Shown: positions 17,107 through 25,545, counted from the stretch's first letter. The stretch: 64,000 bases of DNA from Chitinophaga pinensis (GCA_943326015.2 CALPRQ020000012.1:1-64000); one strand, 5' to 3'. Translations and numbers: made by a program. Notes: generated from the letters alone by a model not told the origin.

Positions 17107-19011
17107 ATGCGCGACACGAAGTGTAATATCTGTGGGAAGATGTACAGAGGTCGTAGTGGACTTGAAAAGCACAGCAGAGTTGTCCATGGTATCGTAGCTA
17201 CTACTACTCAAAAGCCTATTGAGTGCCCACTTTGCCGAGAAGTGCTGCCAAGCAGGCAGAGGTTTGTTAGTCACTATCTAGATGTACACGGTCCGCTACA
17301 AATAGCGCTCGATTTACTGGTTCAAGCGACGACCAAAATTGAAAAACAGGCAGCACAGCTACTATTGATCGGTTCTAAAAAAAATGATGGAGCTGCCAAA
17401 GTTGGGAATAAAAAAATCAGGCAAATATCAGGCGATAATGTTGCTTCGTCGAGTAAAATTTTTGAATCAAATAATGTTGCACTCAGACCGATTTCTAATG
17501 GTCCGCCACGATATAATAGGTCTCATGATAATCGCCCCCCGAGGCCTGTCACGAAATCTGAATCAAATCCAGTTGTACGATTAAATTTCAAAGACGAGCC
17601 CAAGATTGCGTGGAATCCGGTTGGCTACGCAGAAAATCTGCTTGATGACTTTGATGATCAACTTGGTAGAAAAATCAACATTTCGCAAGTCCAGCGTCCA
17701 GTAGACAGGGAAGTTGTGCTGGGTATTGATTTTGGTACCTCATGTACCAAAGTCGTGCTCGGAGACCCTGCTATGAGGGCTGCCTATGCTGTACCGTTCA
17801 CACAAATGGTCGGGGTGTCAGCCTATTTGCTCCCCACTCACTTAGGTGAGAAAAATGGCATCTACAGTTTGAAGTCCGAAGGCGTTGTCCATAACGACTT
17901 GAAACTTTCTATGCTGAGCGATCCCACGGATGTGGGCTCATGCGCTCGTGTATCTGCTTATCTGGCGCTTGTCATCCGTGCTGCCAGAGCTTGGATATTT
18001 TCTAAATTGAAGGATAAATACCTTGCGGCGGACTTGCTATGGTCTATAGCGCTTGGTCAGCCGGTCGACCAAGCGACCTCGCAGCAAAGTCAGGCCTTGT
18101 TCAAAAAGCTAGGTGAAGTAGCATGGTTCCTAGCCAGTCATCACGCGCCCTTGACACCTCGGCTATGCTTCGAGACTTGGAGTAACTTTGACGGCGGTGC
18201 GATTGATTCTGGTGATATCGAAATTCTTGTCATGCCAGAATTGGCAGCCCAAATCCATGGGTTCGTCAGCTCCACTGAGTTCGACCCCAAACATCCTAAT
18301 ATTTACTTGCTGGTCGATGTAGGGGCTGGCACGGTTGATGCTAGTGTATTCAAGGTAAAAAAGACTACAGGGGGCAAGACATCTTTCGATTTCTTTACGA
18401 ATGCCGTCGAAGCCTATGGTGCTATGAATCTTCATCGTCACAGGGTTGGTTGGTGGCAGGATCAACTCAATGCCAAAGGTGGATATGATGAAATCATTGA
18501 TGATTTGGAAAAAATACGTCTGCCCACAGAGTACAGGGGGACGCTGCCCGAGTCCTACCGAGACTATATTGACGATGTGACGGTGATGCTAGAAGGTGGC
18601 GCTAGGTGCCCAGATCAAGAGTTCTTCCAACTTATCCGTAATCAGGTTGCAGGCAAGGTTTTGTTCGGGGCAAAGAAGCAAAATCTACTTGATTCGCAGA
18701 GCATTAAGGGTATGCCTTTCTTTTTGTGCGGCGGTGGTGCCCGATACGGCTTCTATCAGCAACTGAAAACAGAGATGAAGCAGCAGCCTGGTTGTTCTTG
18801 GCTAAGTGCACTTTATAGAGAGTTGACGCTGCCCAGCATCCTGCGTGCAGATGGCGTTAGCCGCATAGATTTTGACCGCCTCTCTGTAGCTTATGGCTTA
18901 AGTCAGTTGCACCTTGATACTGCGAATCAAGTGGGAACGATGCAGCCACTTGTTCCTATAGTTCATGAATCGGATTGGAAGTCCAACTATGTGGAAAAGG
19001 ATGCTTGCTGA
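17107..19011 (+). CDS. C2H2 zinc-finger fused to Hsp70/actin-type ATPase
   Basis: 634 residues, ATG four bases after the ATPase stop. Two textbook C2H2 fingers open the protein: C6-x2-C9-x12-H22-x4-H27 and C40-x2-C43-x12-H56-x4-H61. A low-complexity linker (about 90-195) follows, then an Hsp70/actin-fold ATPase with phosphate-1 GIDFGTS (206-212), phosphate-2 VDVGAGTVDAS (from about 403) and adenosine motif CGGGA (541-545). No peptide-binding domain of DnaK type is apparent. Such a fusion is rare in bacteria, where C2H2 fingers are mostly single (Ros/MucR). It probably works with the SNF2 protein, the fingers giving DNA, RNA or protein recognition; the biological role is unknown. Confidence 0.8.
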   Translation: MRDTKCNICGKMYRGRSGLEKHSRVVHGIVATTTQKPIECPLCREVLPSRQRFVSHYLDVHGPLQIALDLLVQATTKIEKQAAQLLLIGSKKNDGAAKVGNKKIRQISGDNVASSSKIFESNNVALRPISNGPPRYNRSHDNRPPRPVTKSESNPVVRLNFKDEPKIAWNPVGYAENLLDDFDDQLGRKINISQVQRPVDREVVLGIDFGTSCTKVVLGDPAMRAAYAVPFTQMVGVSAYLLPTHLGEKNGIYSLKSEGVVHNDLKLSMLSDPTDVGSCARVSAYLALVIRAARAWIFSKLKDKYLAADLLWSIALGQPVDQATSQQSQALFKKLGEVAWFLASHHAPLTPRLCFETWSNFDGGAIDSGDIEILVMPELAAQIHGFVSSTEFDPKHPNIYLLVDVGAGTVDASVFKVKKTTGGKTSFDFFTNAVEAYGAMNLHRHRVGWWQDQLNAKGGYDEIIDDLEKIRLPTEYRGTLPESYRDYIDDVTVMLEGGARCPDQEFFQLIRNQVAGKVLFGAKKQNLLDSQSIKGMPFFLCGGGARYGFYQQLKTEMKQQPGCSWLSALYRELTLPSILRADGVSRIDFDRLSVAYGLSQLHLDTANQVGTMQPLVPIVHESDWKSNYVEKDAC

Positions 19012-19051
19012 CCAATTTTTTCTCGACTAGGTCATTATTTATTGATAGGGC

Positions 19052-19112
19052 TCCTGATCGCGCTGCTCGGCAGCCTGTGGCTGATCCTGTCGATCTGGGG
19101 CGCCAACCGGCG
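19052..19112 (+). repeat. Right direct repeat of the island (61 bp)
   Basis: Identical to 13738-13798. It marks the right boundary of the island and restores chromosomal composition immediately afterwards. Confidence 0.85.
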
Positions 19113-19131
19113 GGATCGCGACGACGATTGA
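19052..19131 (+). pseudogene. Duplicated 3' end of the ABC1 kinase gene
   Basis: This fragment encodes the last 26 residues of the kinase (LIALLGSLWLILSIW..., ending RDRDDD) and its TGA at 19129-19131. It has no start or upstream domain. Five third-position or synonymous differences from 13799-13814 show that the two copies have different histories, as expected if the element brought a replacement gene end from another strain. The downstream context (lldD-like gene) suggests that this was the original gene end. Confidence 0.8.
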
Positions 19132-19172
19132 GCGGCGACCGAGGTAGCTGTCGGCTGGTTTAAGCTTGGAGC

Positions 19173-20330
19173 ATGACCCCAATCACCAACATTGATGACC
19201 TGCGCCGGCTCGCCCGCAAGCGCGTGCCGCGCATGTTCTACGACTACGCCGACTCCGGCAGCTGGACCGAGAGCACCTACCGCGCCAACGAGACCGATTT
19301 CCAGGCGATCAAGTTCCGCCAGCGCGTGGCGGTGAACATGGAGGGGCGCAGCACGCGCACCACAATGATCGGGCAGGAAGTGGCCATGCCCGTGGCGCTG
19401 GCTCCCACCGGCCTGACCGGCATGCAGCATGCCGACGGCGAGATCCTGGCGGCGCGCGCGGCCCGGAACTTCGGCGTGCCGTTCACGCTCTCGACCATGA
19501 GCATCTGCTCGATCGAGGACGTGGCCGAGCAGGTCGGCCCGGGCTTCTGGTTCCAGCTCTACGTGATGCGCGACCGCGCCTTCATCGAGCGCCTGATCGC
19601 GCGCGCCAAGGCCGCCGGCTGCAGCGCGCTGGTGCTGACGCTGGACCTGCAGATCCTGGGCCAGCGCCACAAGGACATCAAGAACGGCCTGTCGACCCCG
19701 CCCCGGCTCACGCTGACGAATCTGCTCGACATCGCGACCAAGCCGCGCTGGGCGCTCGGCATGCTGGGCACGAAGCGGCGCCAGTTCGGCAACATCGTCG
19801 GCCATGTCAGCGGGGTGGAGGACATGGGCTCGCTGTCCGAATGGACCGCCAGCCAGTTCGACCCCACGCTCGACTGGGACGCGGTGCGCTGGATTCGCCG
19901 GCTCTGGGACGGCAAGCTGATCCTCAAGGGCATCCTCGACCCCGAGGACGCCAGGCTGGCACTCGATGTCGGTGCCGACGCGCTGATCGTGAGCAACCAT
20001 GGCGGCAGGCAGCTCGACGGCGCCGAGTCCAGCATCCGCGCGCTGCCGGCCATCGTCGAGGCGGTGCGCGACCGGATCGAGGTCCATCTGGACGGTGGCG
20101 TGCGCAGCGGCCAGGACCTGCTGCGCGCGCGGGCGCTCGGCGCGCGCGGCTGCTACATCGGTCGGCCCTTCCTCTACGGCCTGGGTGCGCTGGGCGAGGC
20201 CGGCGTCACCCGCTGCCTGGAGATCCTGCACAAGGAGCTCGATGTCACCATGGCGTTGTGCGGCCAGACCCGGATTGACCAGGTCGGCCGCGACATCCTG
20301 CTGCCGGGCAGCTACCCCGGTTCGCCCTGA
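19173..20330 (+). CDS. lldD: FMN-dependent alpha-hydroxy acid dehydrogenase (LldD-like)
   Basis: 385 residues of the L-lactate dehydrogenase/glycolate oxidase family, with the N-terminal FYDYADSGSWTE, flavin-binding APTGLTGM, and the active-site block SNHGGRQLDGA (catalytic His and Arg). A membrane-binding loop region (about 185-225, KNGLSTPPRL to FGNI) is present, as in the membrane-associated LldD. It probably oxidises L-lactate or a related 2-hydroxy acid to the 2-oxo acid with electrons to quinone. A Bug receptor follows 44 bp downstream, perhaps for a carboxylate substrate. Within the family the substrate cannot be fixed from sequence. Confidence 0.85.
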   Translation: MTPITNIDDLRRLARKRVPRMFYDYADSGSWTESTYRANETDFQAIKFRQRVAVNMEGRSTRTTMIGQEVAMPVALAPTGLTGMQHADGEILAARAARNFGVPFTLSTMSICSIEDVAEQVGPGFWFQLYVMRDRAFIERLIARAKAAGCSALVLTLDLQILGQRHKDIKNGLSTPPRLTLTNLLDIATKPRWALGMLGTKRRQFGNIVGHVSGVEDMGSLSEWTASQFDPTLDWDAVRWIRRLWDGKLILKGILDPEDARLALDVGADALIVSNHGGRQLDGAESSIRALPAIVEAVRDRIEVHLDGGVRSGQDLLRARALGARGCYIGRPFLYGLGALGEAGVTRCLEILHKELDVTMALCGQTRIDQVGRDILLPGSYPGSP

Positions 20331-20374
20331 AGACCGCCGGCCCGAGTTGTCATCCCCATCAGCAAGCACAGTCC

Positions 20375-21376
20375 ATGAAATCCCGCTTCACCTTCCAGAC
20401 CCTGAATCCCGTGGCGGCCGCTGGTGCGATCGCCATTGCGGCGCTGTTGAGCCCGACCGCTGCGCTGGCTGACAGTCAACAGCCGATCAAGTTGCTGGTC
20501 GGCTTCCCGGCCGGCGGCAGTACCGATGCGATCGCGCGTCATCTGGCGCAGGGGCTGCAGCAGGAGCTCGGCCGCAACGTGGTGGTCGAGAACAAGCCGG
20601 GTGCCGGCGGCCAGATCGCCGCGCAGGCGCTCAAGGCCGCGCGCCCCGACGGCAGCACGCTGTTCCTGTCCAACAGCCACACCGTGGCGATGATTCCGCT
20701 GACGCTGCAGAACCCCGGCTTCGACACGGCGAAGGATTTCGCGCCGGTCGGACTGGTCGCCATCAACCCTGACGTGATGGCGGTCAGCACCGCGCTGCTG
20801 GGCACGACCGGCAGCGGCCTGCGCGTCTTTGCCCAATGGGCCCGGGCCAACCCGGCCAAGGCCAACGTCGGCGTGCCGGCGCCGGCCAGCGCGCCGGACT
20901 TCGCGGTCGGCCTGGTCGGGCGCGCGCTGGGTGTCGATCTGGTTTCGGCCCCTTACCGCGGCGATGGCCCGGTCGTGCAGGATCTGGTGTCGGGCCAGAT
21001 CGCCGCCGGCATCGGCTCGGTGGCCGCCATGCTGCCGCAGGCCAAGGCCGGCAAGGTGCGCATCGTCGCGGTCAACGGCAGCAAGCGTCTGTCGCAGCTG
21101 CCCGATGTGCCGACCTATGCCGAGCAGGGCATCAAGGGCTACGAGGAGGTCATCTTCACCGCCGTGTTCGCACCCGCCGGCATGCCCGCGCCGCAGCTGC
21201 AGGATTACAGCGCCGCGATCGCCAGGGTCGTCAAGTCGGCCGAATTCGGCGCCAAGCTCTCGGCGCTCGGCGTCATTCCGGCTGCCAGCACCTCCGCCGA
21301 GCTGCGCGCGCGCGTCCAGGCGACCCGGAAATCCTGGAGCGCAATGGTGAATAACGCCGGCTACAAGCCGCGCTGA
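20375..21376 (+). CDS. Bug-family (TctC) extracytoplasmic solute receptor
   Basis: 333 residues. A signal peptide runs to about residue 32 (AALA|DSQQ). The mature part has the Bug hallmarks: VGFPAGGSTDAIAR, ENKPGAGGQIAA and the PDVPTYAEQG region. These periplasmic proteins bind carboxylates and other small ligands and are greatly expanded in Burkholderiales. No TctA/TctB membrane partners are visible, so it may serve a distant transporter or act in sensing. It lies 44 bp after the lactate dehydrogenase-like gene, probably in one transcript. Confidence 0.88.
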   Translation: MKSRFTFQTLNPVAAAGAIAIAALLSPTAALADSQQPIKLLVGFPAGGSTDAIARHLAQGLQQELGRNVVVENKPGAGGQIAAQALKAARPDGSTLFLSNSHTVAMIPLTLQNPGFDTAKDFAPVGLVAINPDVMAVSTALLGTTGSGLRVFAQWARANPAKANVGVPAPASAPDFAVGLVGRALGVDLVSAPYRGDGPVVQDLVSGQIAAGIGSVAAMLPQAKAGKVRIVAVNGSKRLSQLPDVPTYAEQGIKGYEEVIFTAVFAPAGMPAPQLQDYSAAIARVVKSAEFGAKLSALGVIPAASTSAELRARVQATRKSWSAMVNNAGYKPR

Positions 21377-21423
21377 GCGTCCGGGCAGGGTGGCCGGCCC
21401 TTGTGCCGCCCATGTCGCCGGCT

Positions 21424-21978
21424 TCAGCGCCGTGCGGCGTGCGCGAGCGCGAAGTCGGCTATTCGCCCGGTGTCGGCCAGGTCCAGCCGCTCCAACCCTG
21501 GCGGGACGGCATCGGGCAGCGGGCCGTCGCTCGCGATGCCGACGATGCCCGGCCAGTCGCCCGCCAGCGGTGCGCGGCCAGGCTCGGCGCGCCAGATCTC
21601 GAGCTTGGGGAAGTCGCCGCCCTTGAAGCCCTCGACCAGCACCAGGTCGCAGGCTTGCAGCCGGTCGAGCAGGTAGTCCAGCGGCGGCTCGTCGGCGCCG
21701 CGCAGCTCGTGCATCAGTGCCCAGCGCTGGTTGCCGAGCAGCAGCACCTCGTGGCAGCCGGCCTCGCGCAGCCGGAACGAGTCCTTGCCGGGGCGGTCGA
21801 TCTCGATGTCCTTGTGGCTGTGCTTGATCAGCGAGACGCTCAGGCCGCGCGAGCGCAGCTCGGGCAGCAGCCGTTCGAGCAGCGTGGTCTTGCCCATGCC
21901 CGAATGGCCGGCGATGCCGAACACCCGGGTCCTGGCTGGCGCCGCTGCGGCGCCGATAGCTTGCTGGTCTTGGTTCAT
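21424..21978 (-). CDS. mobB: Molybdopterin-guanine dinucleotide biosynthesis protein B
   Basis: 184 residues. MobB is a P-loop GTPase-like accessory protein of molybdenum cofactor maturation. Walker A is GHSGMGKTTLL near residue 24, followed by SLIKHSHKDIEIDRPGKDSFR.REAG, the family signature, and a VEGFKGGDFPKLE block. The length is normal. It is convergent with the Bug gene, and no mobA is visible. Confidence 0.9.
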   Translation of the reverse strand: MNQDQQAIGAAAAPARTRVFGIAGHSGMGKTTLLERLLPELRSRGLSVSLIKHSHKDIEIDRPGKDSFRLREAGCHEVLLLGNQRWALMHELRGADEPPLDYLLDRLQACDLVLVEGFKGGDFPKLEIWRAEPGRAPLAGDWPGIVGIASDGPLPDAVPPGLERLDLADTGRIADFALAHAARR

Positions 21979-22001
21979 GGGCAGAATTTAACGCCTAGGC
22001 C

Positions 22002-22328
22002 TCACCAGCCCAGGCCCTTGCGCAGACCGATCAGCACCGCCATGCCGAGCAGGAAGGGCAGCCAGGGCTTGCGCGTGCGCAGCGCCACCAGGGTCACGAC
22101 GATGCCGGCCAGCAGCTTGGGGTTGAAGGGCTGGAGCTTGTCCTGCACCAGCAGCAGGTCGGGCGCGACCAGCGCCGCCAGCGCGGCGGCCGGTGCGTAG
22201 CGCAGCGCGCGCTGCAGCAGGGTCGGCAGCCGGCCTTTTTCTCCGGCCATGATGAAGCTGCCACGGGTCAGGAAGGTGGTGGCCGACAGCAGCCCGAAGG
22301 CCAGCCAGAGCCAGAAGCCCTCGATCAT
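22002..22328 (-). CDS. azlD: AzlD-family branched-chain amino acid exporter small subunit
   Basis: 108 residues starting MIEGFWLWLAFG. Three to four hydrophobic helices with the characteristic TFLTRGSFI motif and a PA.LAALVAPDLL block identify AzlD. Together with AzlC it forms a membrane exporter for branched-chain amino acids and their analogues. The ATG overlaps the azlC stop (ATGA). Confidence 0.88.
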   Translation of the reverse strand: MIEGFWLWLAFGLLSATTFLTRGSFIMAGEKGRLPTLLQRALRYAPAAALAALVAPDLLLVQDKLQPFNPKLLAGIVVTLVALRTRKPWLPFLLGMAVLIGLRKGLGW

Positions 22329-23029
22329 TTCTGTTCTCCTCGGGTCTGCCAGTGTTCGGCTGCGAAGCCAGTGGTGATGCCGATCGCGATGCCCGCGAAC
22401 AGTCCCAGCCGCAGCGGCAGTCCGCGCAGCAGCACGGCCGAGAGGCCGCCCGCGAGTGCCGCCAGCAGCATGGGCCGAGTGCGAGCCATCGGCACCAGCA
22501 TCACCATCAGCGCGATCGTTGCCATGAATTCGAGTGACCAGTCGCGCGGCAGGATGTCGGCGCCAAACACGCCGATCAGCACGCCGGCCTGCCAGAGCAG
22601 CCAGCCGTAGAGCGCCGGCGCCAGGTAATAGCCCCAACGCCAATGCGGGTCCTGCGCGCCGAGCAGGCGCGGCGACAGCAGCGTGAAGGCGCTGTCGGTC
22701 AGCAGGTAGCTGCTGGCGAGGCGCTGGGCCCAGGGCCGGTCGTGGAAGACCGGTGCCACGCTGGCGCTGAAGATCACGAAGCGCAGATTCAGCACCAGCC
22801 CGGTCAGGAAGATCAGCCACAGCGGTGCGCCCGAGGCGATCAGCGGCAGCGCGCCGAGCTGGGCGGTGGCGGCGAACACCAGCAGGCTCATGCCCATGGA
22901 TTCGAGCTCGGACAGGCCGGTCGAGCGCATCGCCAGCCCGGTCACGATGGCCCAGGGCAGGGTGCCGACCGAGAACGGCAGCACCGTGCGCAGGCCTTCG
23001 CGGGCGCCAAGTCGAAAAGCGGGGTTCAT
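22325..23029 (-). CDS. azlC: AzlC-family branched-chain amino acid exporter large subunit
   Basis: 234 residues with about seven hydrophobic segments. The AzlC signature is visible in the N-terminal PFSVGTLPWAIVTG, FAATAQLGALPLI, NLRFVIFSASVAP and SYLLTDSAF blocks. It forms the main transmembrane subunit of the AzlCD exporter and overlaps azlD by four bases, so the two are translationally coupled. The two genes form a simple operon between mobB and a divergent channel gene. Confidence 0.9.
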   Translation of the reverse strand: MNPAFRLGAREGLRTVLPFSVGTLPWAIVTGLAMRSTGLSELESMGMSLLVFAATAQLGALPLIASGAPLWLIFLTGLVLNLRFVIFSASVAPVFHDRPWAQRLASSYLLTDSAFTLLSPRLLGAQDPHWRWGYYLAPALYGWLLWQAGVLIGVFGADILPRDWSLEFMATIALMVMLVPMARTRPMLLAALAGGLSAVLLRGLPLRLGLFAGIAIGITTGFAAEHWQTRGEQK

Positions 23030-23181
23030 CGGGGCGACAGGTAAAAAGTCAGCAGTCTAGTGCCTTGGTGCAAACCGGCGCGGAGGGCCAGGTTATCCGA
23101 TGCACTCTTATGATGCGGCCTTTGAGCCAGACAAGCGCGCGCTGTCACGCGAACGCGCCGCGCCGGTGGCAAGGAGTCAGC

Positions 23182-23820
23182 ATGACGGGATTGTCGGATT
23201 GGGGGGTTTGGCTGCGGCACGGGCTGGAGCTGGCAGCGACCGTGGCTTTCGCCCTGTCTGGCGCGATGACGGCGGCGCGCAGTCGCCTCGACGGCGTCGG
23301 CGTCTGTGCGGTGATGTTCCTGACCGCCTTTGGCGGCGGCACGCTGCGCGACATCCTGCTCGATATCCGCCCCTTCTTCTGGGTCAGCCATGTCGAGTAC
23401 CTCTGGGGCCTGCTCACGCTGGCCGTGCTGGCCATGATCTTCATGCGGCAACATCATTTCGAGCTGACCGAGCGCGCCATCCAGCTGCCCGACGCGATCG
23501 GCCTCGGGCTGTTCGCGGCGATCGGGGTGGACGTGGCCCGCGCGCATGACATGCCCATGCTGGTGGCGGTGCTCATGGGCGTGATCACGCCCGTCTTCGG
23601 CGGCGTGCTGCGCGACCTGGTCTGCAACCGGATACCGGACGCCTTCATCGATCACCGGCCCTACGCCTTCTGTGCCTTCCTCGGCGGCTGGCTCTACCTC
23701 GGGCTGGAGGTGCTGGCGCTGCCCGAATGGCTGGTGCTGAGCGCCACCGTCGTCTTCACCGCCGGACTGCGGCTGTTGGCGCTGAGGTTCGACTGGCGCA
23801 TGCCGGTCTGGCGGGTGTGA
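23182..23820 (+). CDS. Trimeric intracellular cation channel (TRIC/UPF0126) family protein
   Basis: 212 residues from ATG 23182, preceded by AAGGAG. Seven membrane helices arranged as two repeats carry the duplicated glycine-rich motif: FGGGTLRDILLD in the first and FGGVLRDLVCN in the second. Bacterial TRIC homologues conduct monovalent cations. The physiological role in bacteria is unclear. The frame remains open upstream without similarity, and the Shine-Dalgarno sequence decides the start. It faces norR. Confidence 0.85.
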   Translation: MTGLSDWGVWLRHGLELAATVAFALSGAMTAARSRLDGVGVCAVMFLTAFGGGTLRDILLDIRPFFWVSHVEYLWGLLTLAVLAMIFMRQHHFELTERAIQLPDAIGLGLFAAIGVDVARAHDMPMLVAVLMGVITPVFGGVLRDLVCNRIPDAFIDHRPYAFCAFLGGWLYLGLEVLALPEWLVLSATVVFTAGLRLLALRFDWRMPVWRV

Positions 23821-23836
23821 CGGCCGGCTGACCCAG

Positions 23837-25453
23837 TCAAGCTGCGCCTGTTCCACGTGGAACAACAGCTTGCAATGGCGGCGCCACTCCCAGTCGTTTG
23901 GCGAGCCGGCTCAGGTTGGCCCGGTCCATCTGCAGTTCCCGGGCGGCGGCAGTCCAGTTGTGGTGGTGCTTGAGCAGGCATTGCTCGATCAGCCGGCGCT
24001 CGATCGACTCGACCGTCTGGCGCAGGCCGAGGGCTGACAAGGTCACGCCTGTGGGCGCGGGGGCTCCGAGTGAAGTCGACTCGTCATCCCAGTGGATGGA
24101 GGTCTGGCCGGGGCTGGGCAAGCCCAGATCCTGGGCGGTCAGGCTCAGGATGCGCGGCCTCGGGTGCTGCCGCCCCAGTGCCTTGAGCACGCTGCGTCCG
24201 ATCAGGTGCTCCAGTTCGCGCACATTGCCGGGCCAGTCATAGGCCATCAGGGCCTCTTGCGCGTCCTGTTCGAGGCGCAGGCTGCCCACGCCCAGACGGC
24301 TGCGGTTCTCTTCCAGGAAGAAGCCGCTTAGCAGCAGCACGTCGCGGCCACGCTCGCGCAAGGGCGGCACCGGCAGCGGGTAGACGCTGAGGCGGTGGTA
24401 GATGTCAGCCCGCATCCGGCCGGCTCGCACCTCGGCGGCCAGGTCGCGGTTGGTGGCCACGATCAGGCGCACGTCGACGCGATGCTCGCGGTCGGAGCCG
24501 AGCCGCTGCAACTGCCCGCTCTGGAGCACGCGCAACAGCTTGGCCTGCACCGTCAGCGACAACTCGCCGACCTCGTCCAGAAACAGCGTGCCGCCATCGG
24601 CCAGCTCGAACTTGCCCTGCCGTTCGGTGACCGCGCCGGTGAAGGCACCCCTGACATGGCCGAACAGTTCGCTTTCGACCAGGGTCTCGGGCAGGGCCGC
24701 GCAGTTCAGGCTCACGAAGGGGCGGTCGCGGCGGCCGGAACGCTCATGCAGGGCCTGCGCCACCAGCTCCTTGCCGACGCCGGTCTCGCCGGTGATCAGG
24801 ACCGTCAGCTCGCTCGCTGCCACCAGGTCCACTTCCTTGACCAGCTGCCTGAAGGCCGGGCTGTGCCCCAGCAGCTGGCGGTTGGGCTGTCCGCCGGCGC
24901 GTCGGTAGCGCTCGGCCTGCAGATGCTCGCGTTGCGCCAGCTCCTCCAGCCGCTTGATGCGGGTAGCCGCTGCCACGGTCGCCGCCGCCAGATTGCCGAA
25001 AGCGTCCAGGTTCCGGAGGTGCTCCGCGGTGAAGCGGCCCGGACTGAGTGAATCCAGCGTCAGCAGGCCCCAGGGCGTGCCCTCCATGTGCAGGGCCACC
25101 CCCATGCAGTCATGCACTTCCAGCTGCCCTTGCAAGCCCTCGACCAGACCGTCATAGGGGTCGGGCAGTGGACTGCCGGGCGGGAAGCGGATCGCCTGCT
25201 CCGCTTCGAGCAAGGTCTGCAGCCTGGGGTGATCGGCGACCCGAAAGCGCCGGCCCAGGGTGTCCCGGCTCAGGCCGTCGATGGCCAGCGGCAGCAGGCA
25301 ACCCTGCTCCAGCCGCAGCAGGGCCGCTGCATCGCAGGGGAACAGGGTGCGGACGGCTTCCAGCAGGCTGCGGTAGCGCTCGGATTCGGACATCTTGCGG
25401 GGCAGATTGGCGACCAGCGGGACCACGGCGTTGAGCCATTCGGATGGAGTCAT
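23837..25453 (-). CDS. norR: NorR nitric oxide-responsive sigma-54 activator
   Basis: 538 residues. An N-terminal GAF domain (about 20-170) binds a non-haem iron that senses NO. The AAA+ core has Walker A GETGVGKE, the sigma-54 contact loop GAFTGA and Walker B GGTLFLDEVGE. A Fis-type helix-turn-helix (NWTAAARELQMDRANLSRL) closes the protein. It is divergent from hmp, which has a sigma-54 promoter and two NorR boxes upstream, so it should activate hmp under nitrosative stress. The last codons contain a parS site (VPRGT). Confidence 0.93.
   Translation of the reverse strand: MTPSEWLNAVVPLVANLPRKMSESERYRSLLEAVRTLFPCDAAALLRLEQGCLLPLAIDGLSRDTLGRRFRVADHPRLQTLLEAEQAIRFPPGSPLPDPYDGLVEGLQGQLEVHDCMGVALHMEGTPWGLLTLDSLSPGRFTAEHLRNLDAFGNLAAATVAAATRIKRLEELAQREHLQAERYRRAGGQPNRQLLGHSPAFRQLVKEVDLVAASELTVLITGETGVGKELVAQALHERSGRRDRPFVSLNCAALPETLVESELFGHVRGAFTGAVTERQGKFELADGGTLFLDEVGELSLTVQAKLLRVLQSGQLQRLGSDREHRVDVRLIVATNRDLAAEVRAGRMRADIYHRLSVYPLPVPPLRERGRDVLLLSGFFLEENRSRLGVGSLRLEQDAQEALMAYDWPGNVRELEHLIGRSVLKALGRQHPRPRILSLTAQDLGLPSPGQTSIHWDDESTSLGAPAPTGVTLSALGLRQTVESIERRLIEQCLLKHHHNWTAAARELQMDRANLSRLAKRLGVAPPLQAVVPRGTGAA
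23849..23864. other. parS site 2 (in norR 3' end)
   Basis: TGTTCCACGTGGAACA, a perfect palindrome matching the TGTTNCACGTGNAACA form of parS. It encodes VVPRGTG at the norR C-terminus. Confidence 0.75.
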
Positions 25454-25468
25454 TTTTACACCAGAAAG

Positions 25469-25504
25469 GTCAATTCGACTCTAAAAAGATGGAGTCTATT
25501 CGAC
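25469..25504. promoter_or_regulatory. Two NorR enhancer boxes
   Basis: GTCAATTCGAC (25469-25479) and GTCTATTCGAC (25494-25504) both fit GT-N7-AC, the core of NorR binding sites, with centres 25 bp apart. They lie 42-77 bp upstream of the sigma-54 promoter and 16 bp from the norR start, so they could serve both genes. Confidence 0.65.
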
Positions 25505-25545
25505 ATGGTAGCGTGCAAGCCATTGATCGGTATGGATCGTCGATC

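Larger units (their letters stand above)
13799..19051. mobile_element. Two-gene genomic island inserted at the 3' end of the kinase gene
   Basis: About 5.2 kb lies between the two copies of the kinase 3' end. It is clearly more AT-rich than both flanks, and its codon use differs (frequent AT-ending codons, AAA/AAT-rich tracts). The first 140 bp (13818-13958) are non-coding and AT-rich, with a 6-bp hairpin (13832-13851) and TATAAA/TAAAAT-like elements near 13896-13903 that may form the promoter. Two co-directional genes follow 4 bp apart. There is no integrase, transposase, relaxase or phage gene, so mobility would depend on functions in trans or on homologous recombination. Function is unknown; antiviral defence is the leading guess from the domains. 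Confidence 0.75.

Noticed and set aside
13799-19051. The island as a prophage or classical integrative element
   Set aside because: There is no integrase, excisionase, relaxase, portal, capsid or transposase gene in the 5.2 kb, and no tRNA at either end.
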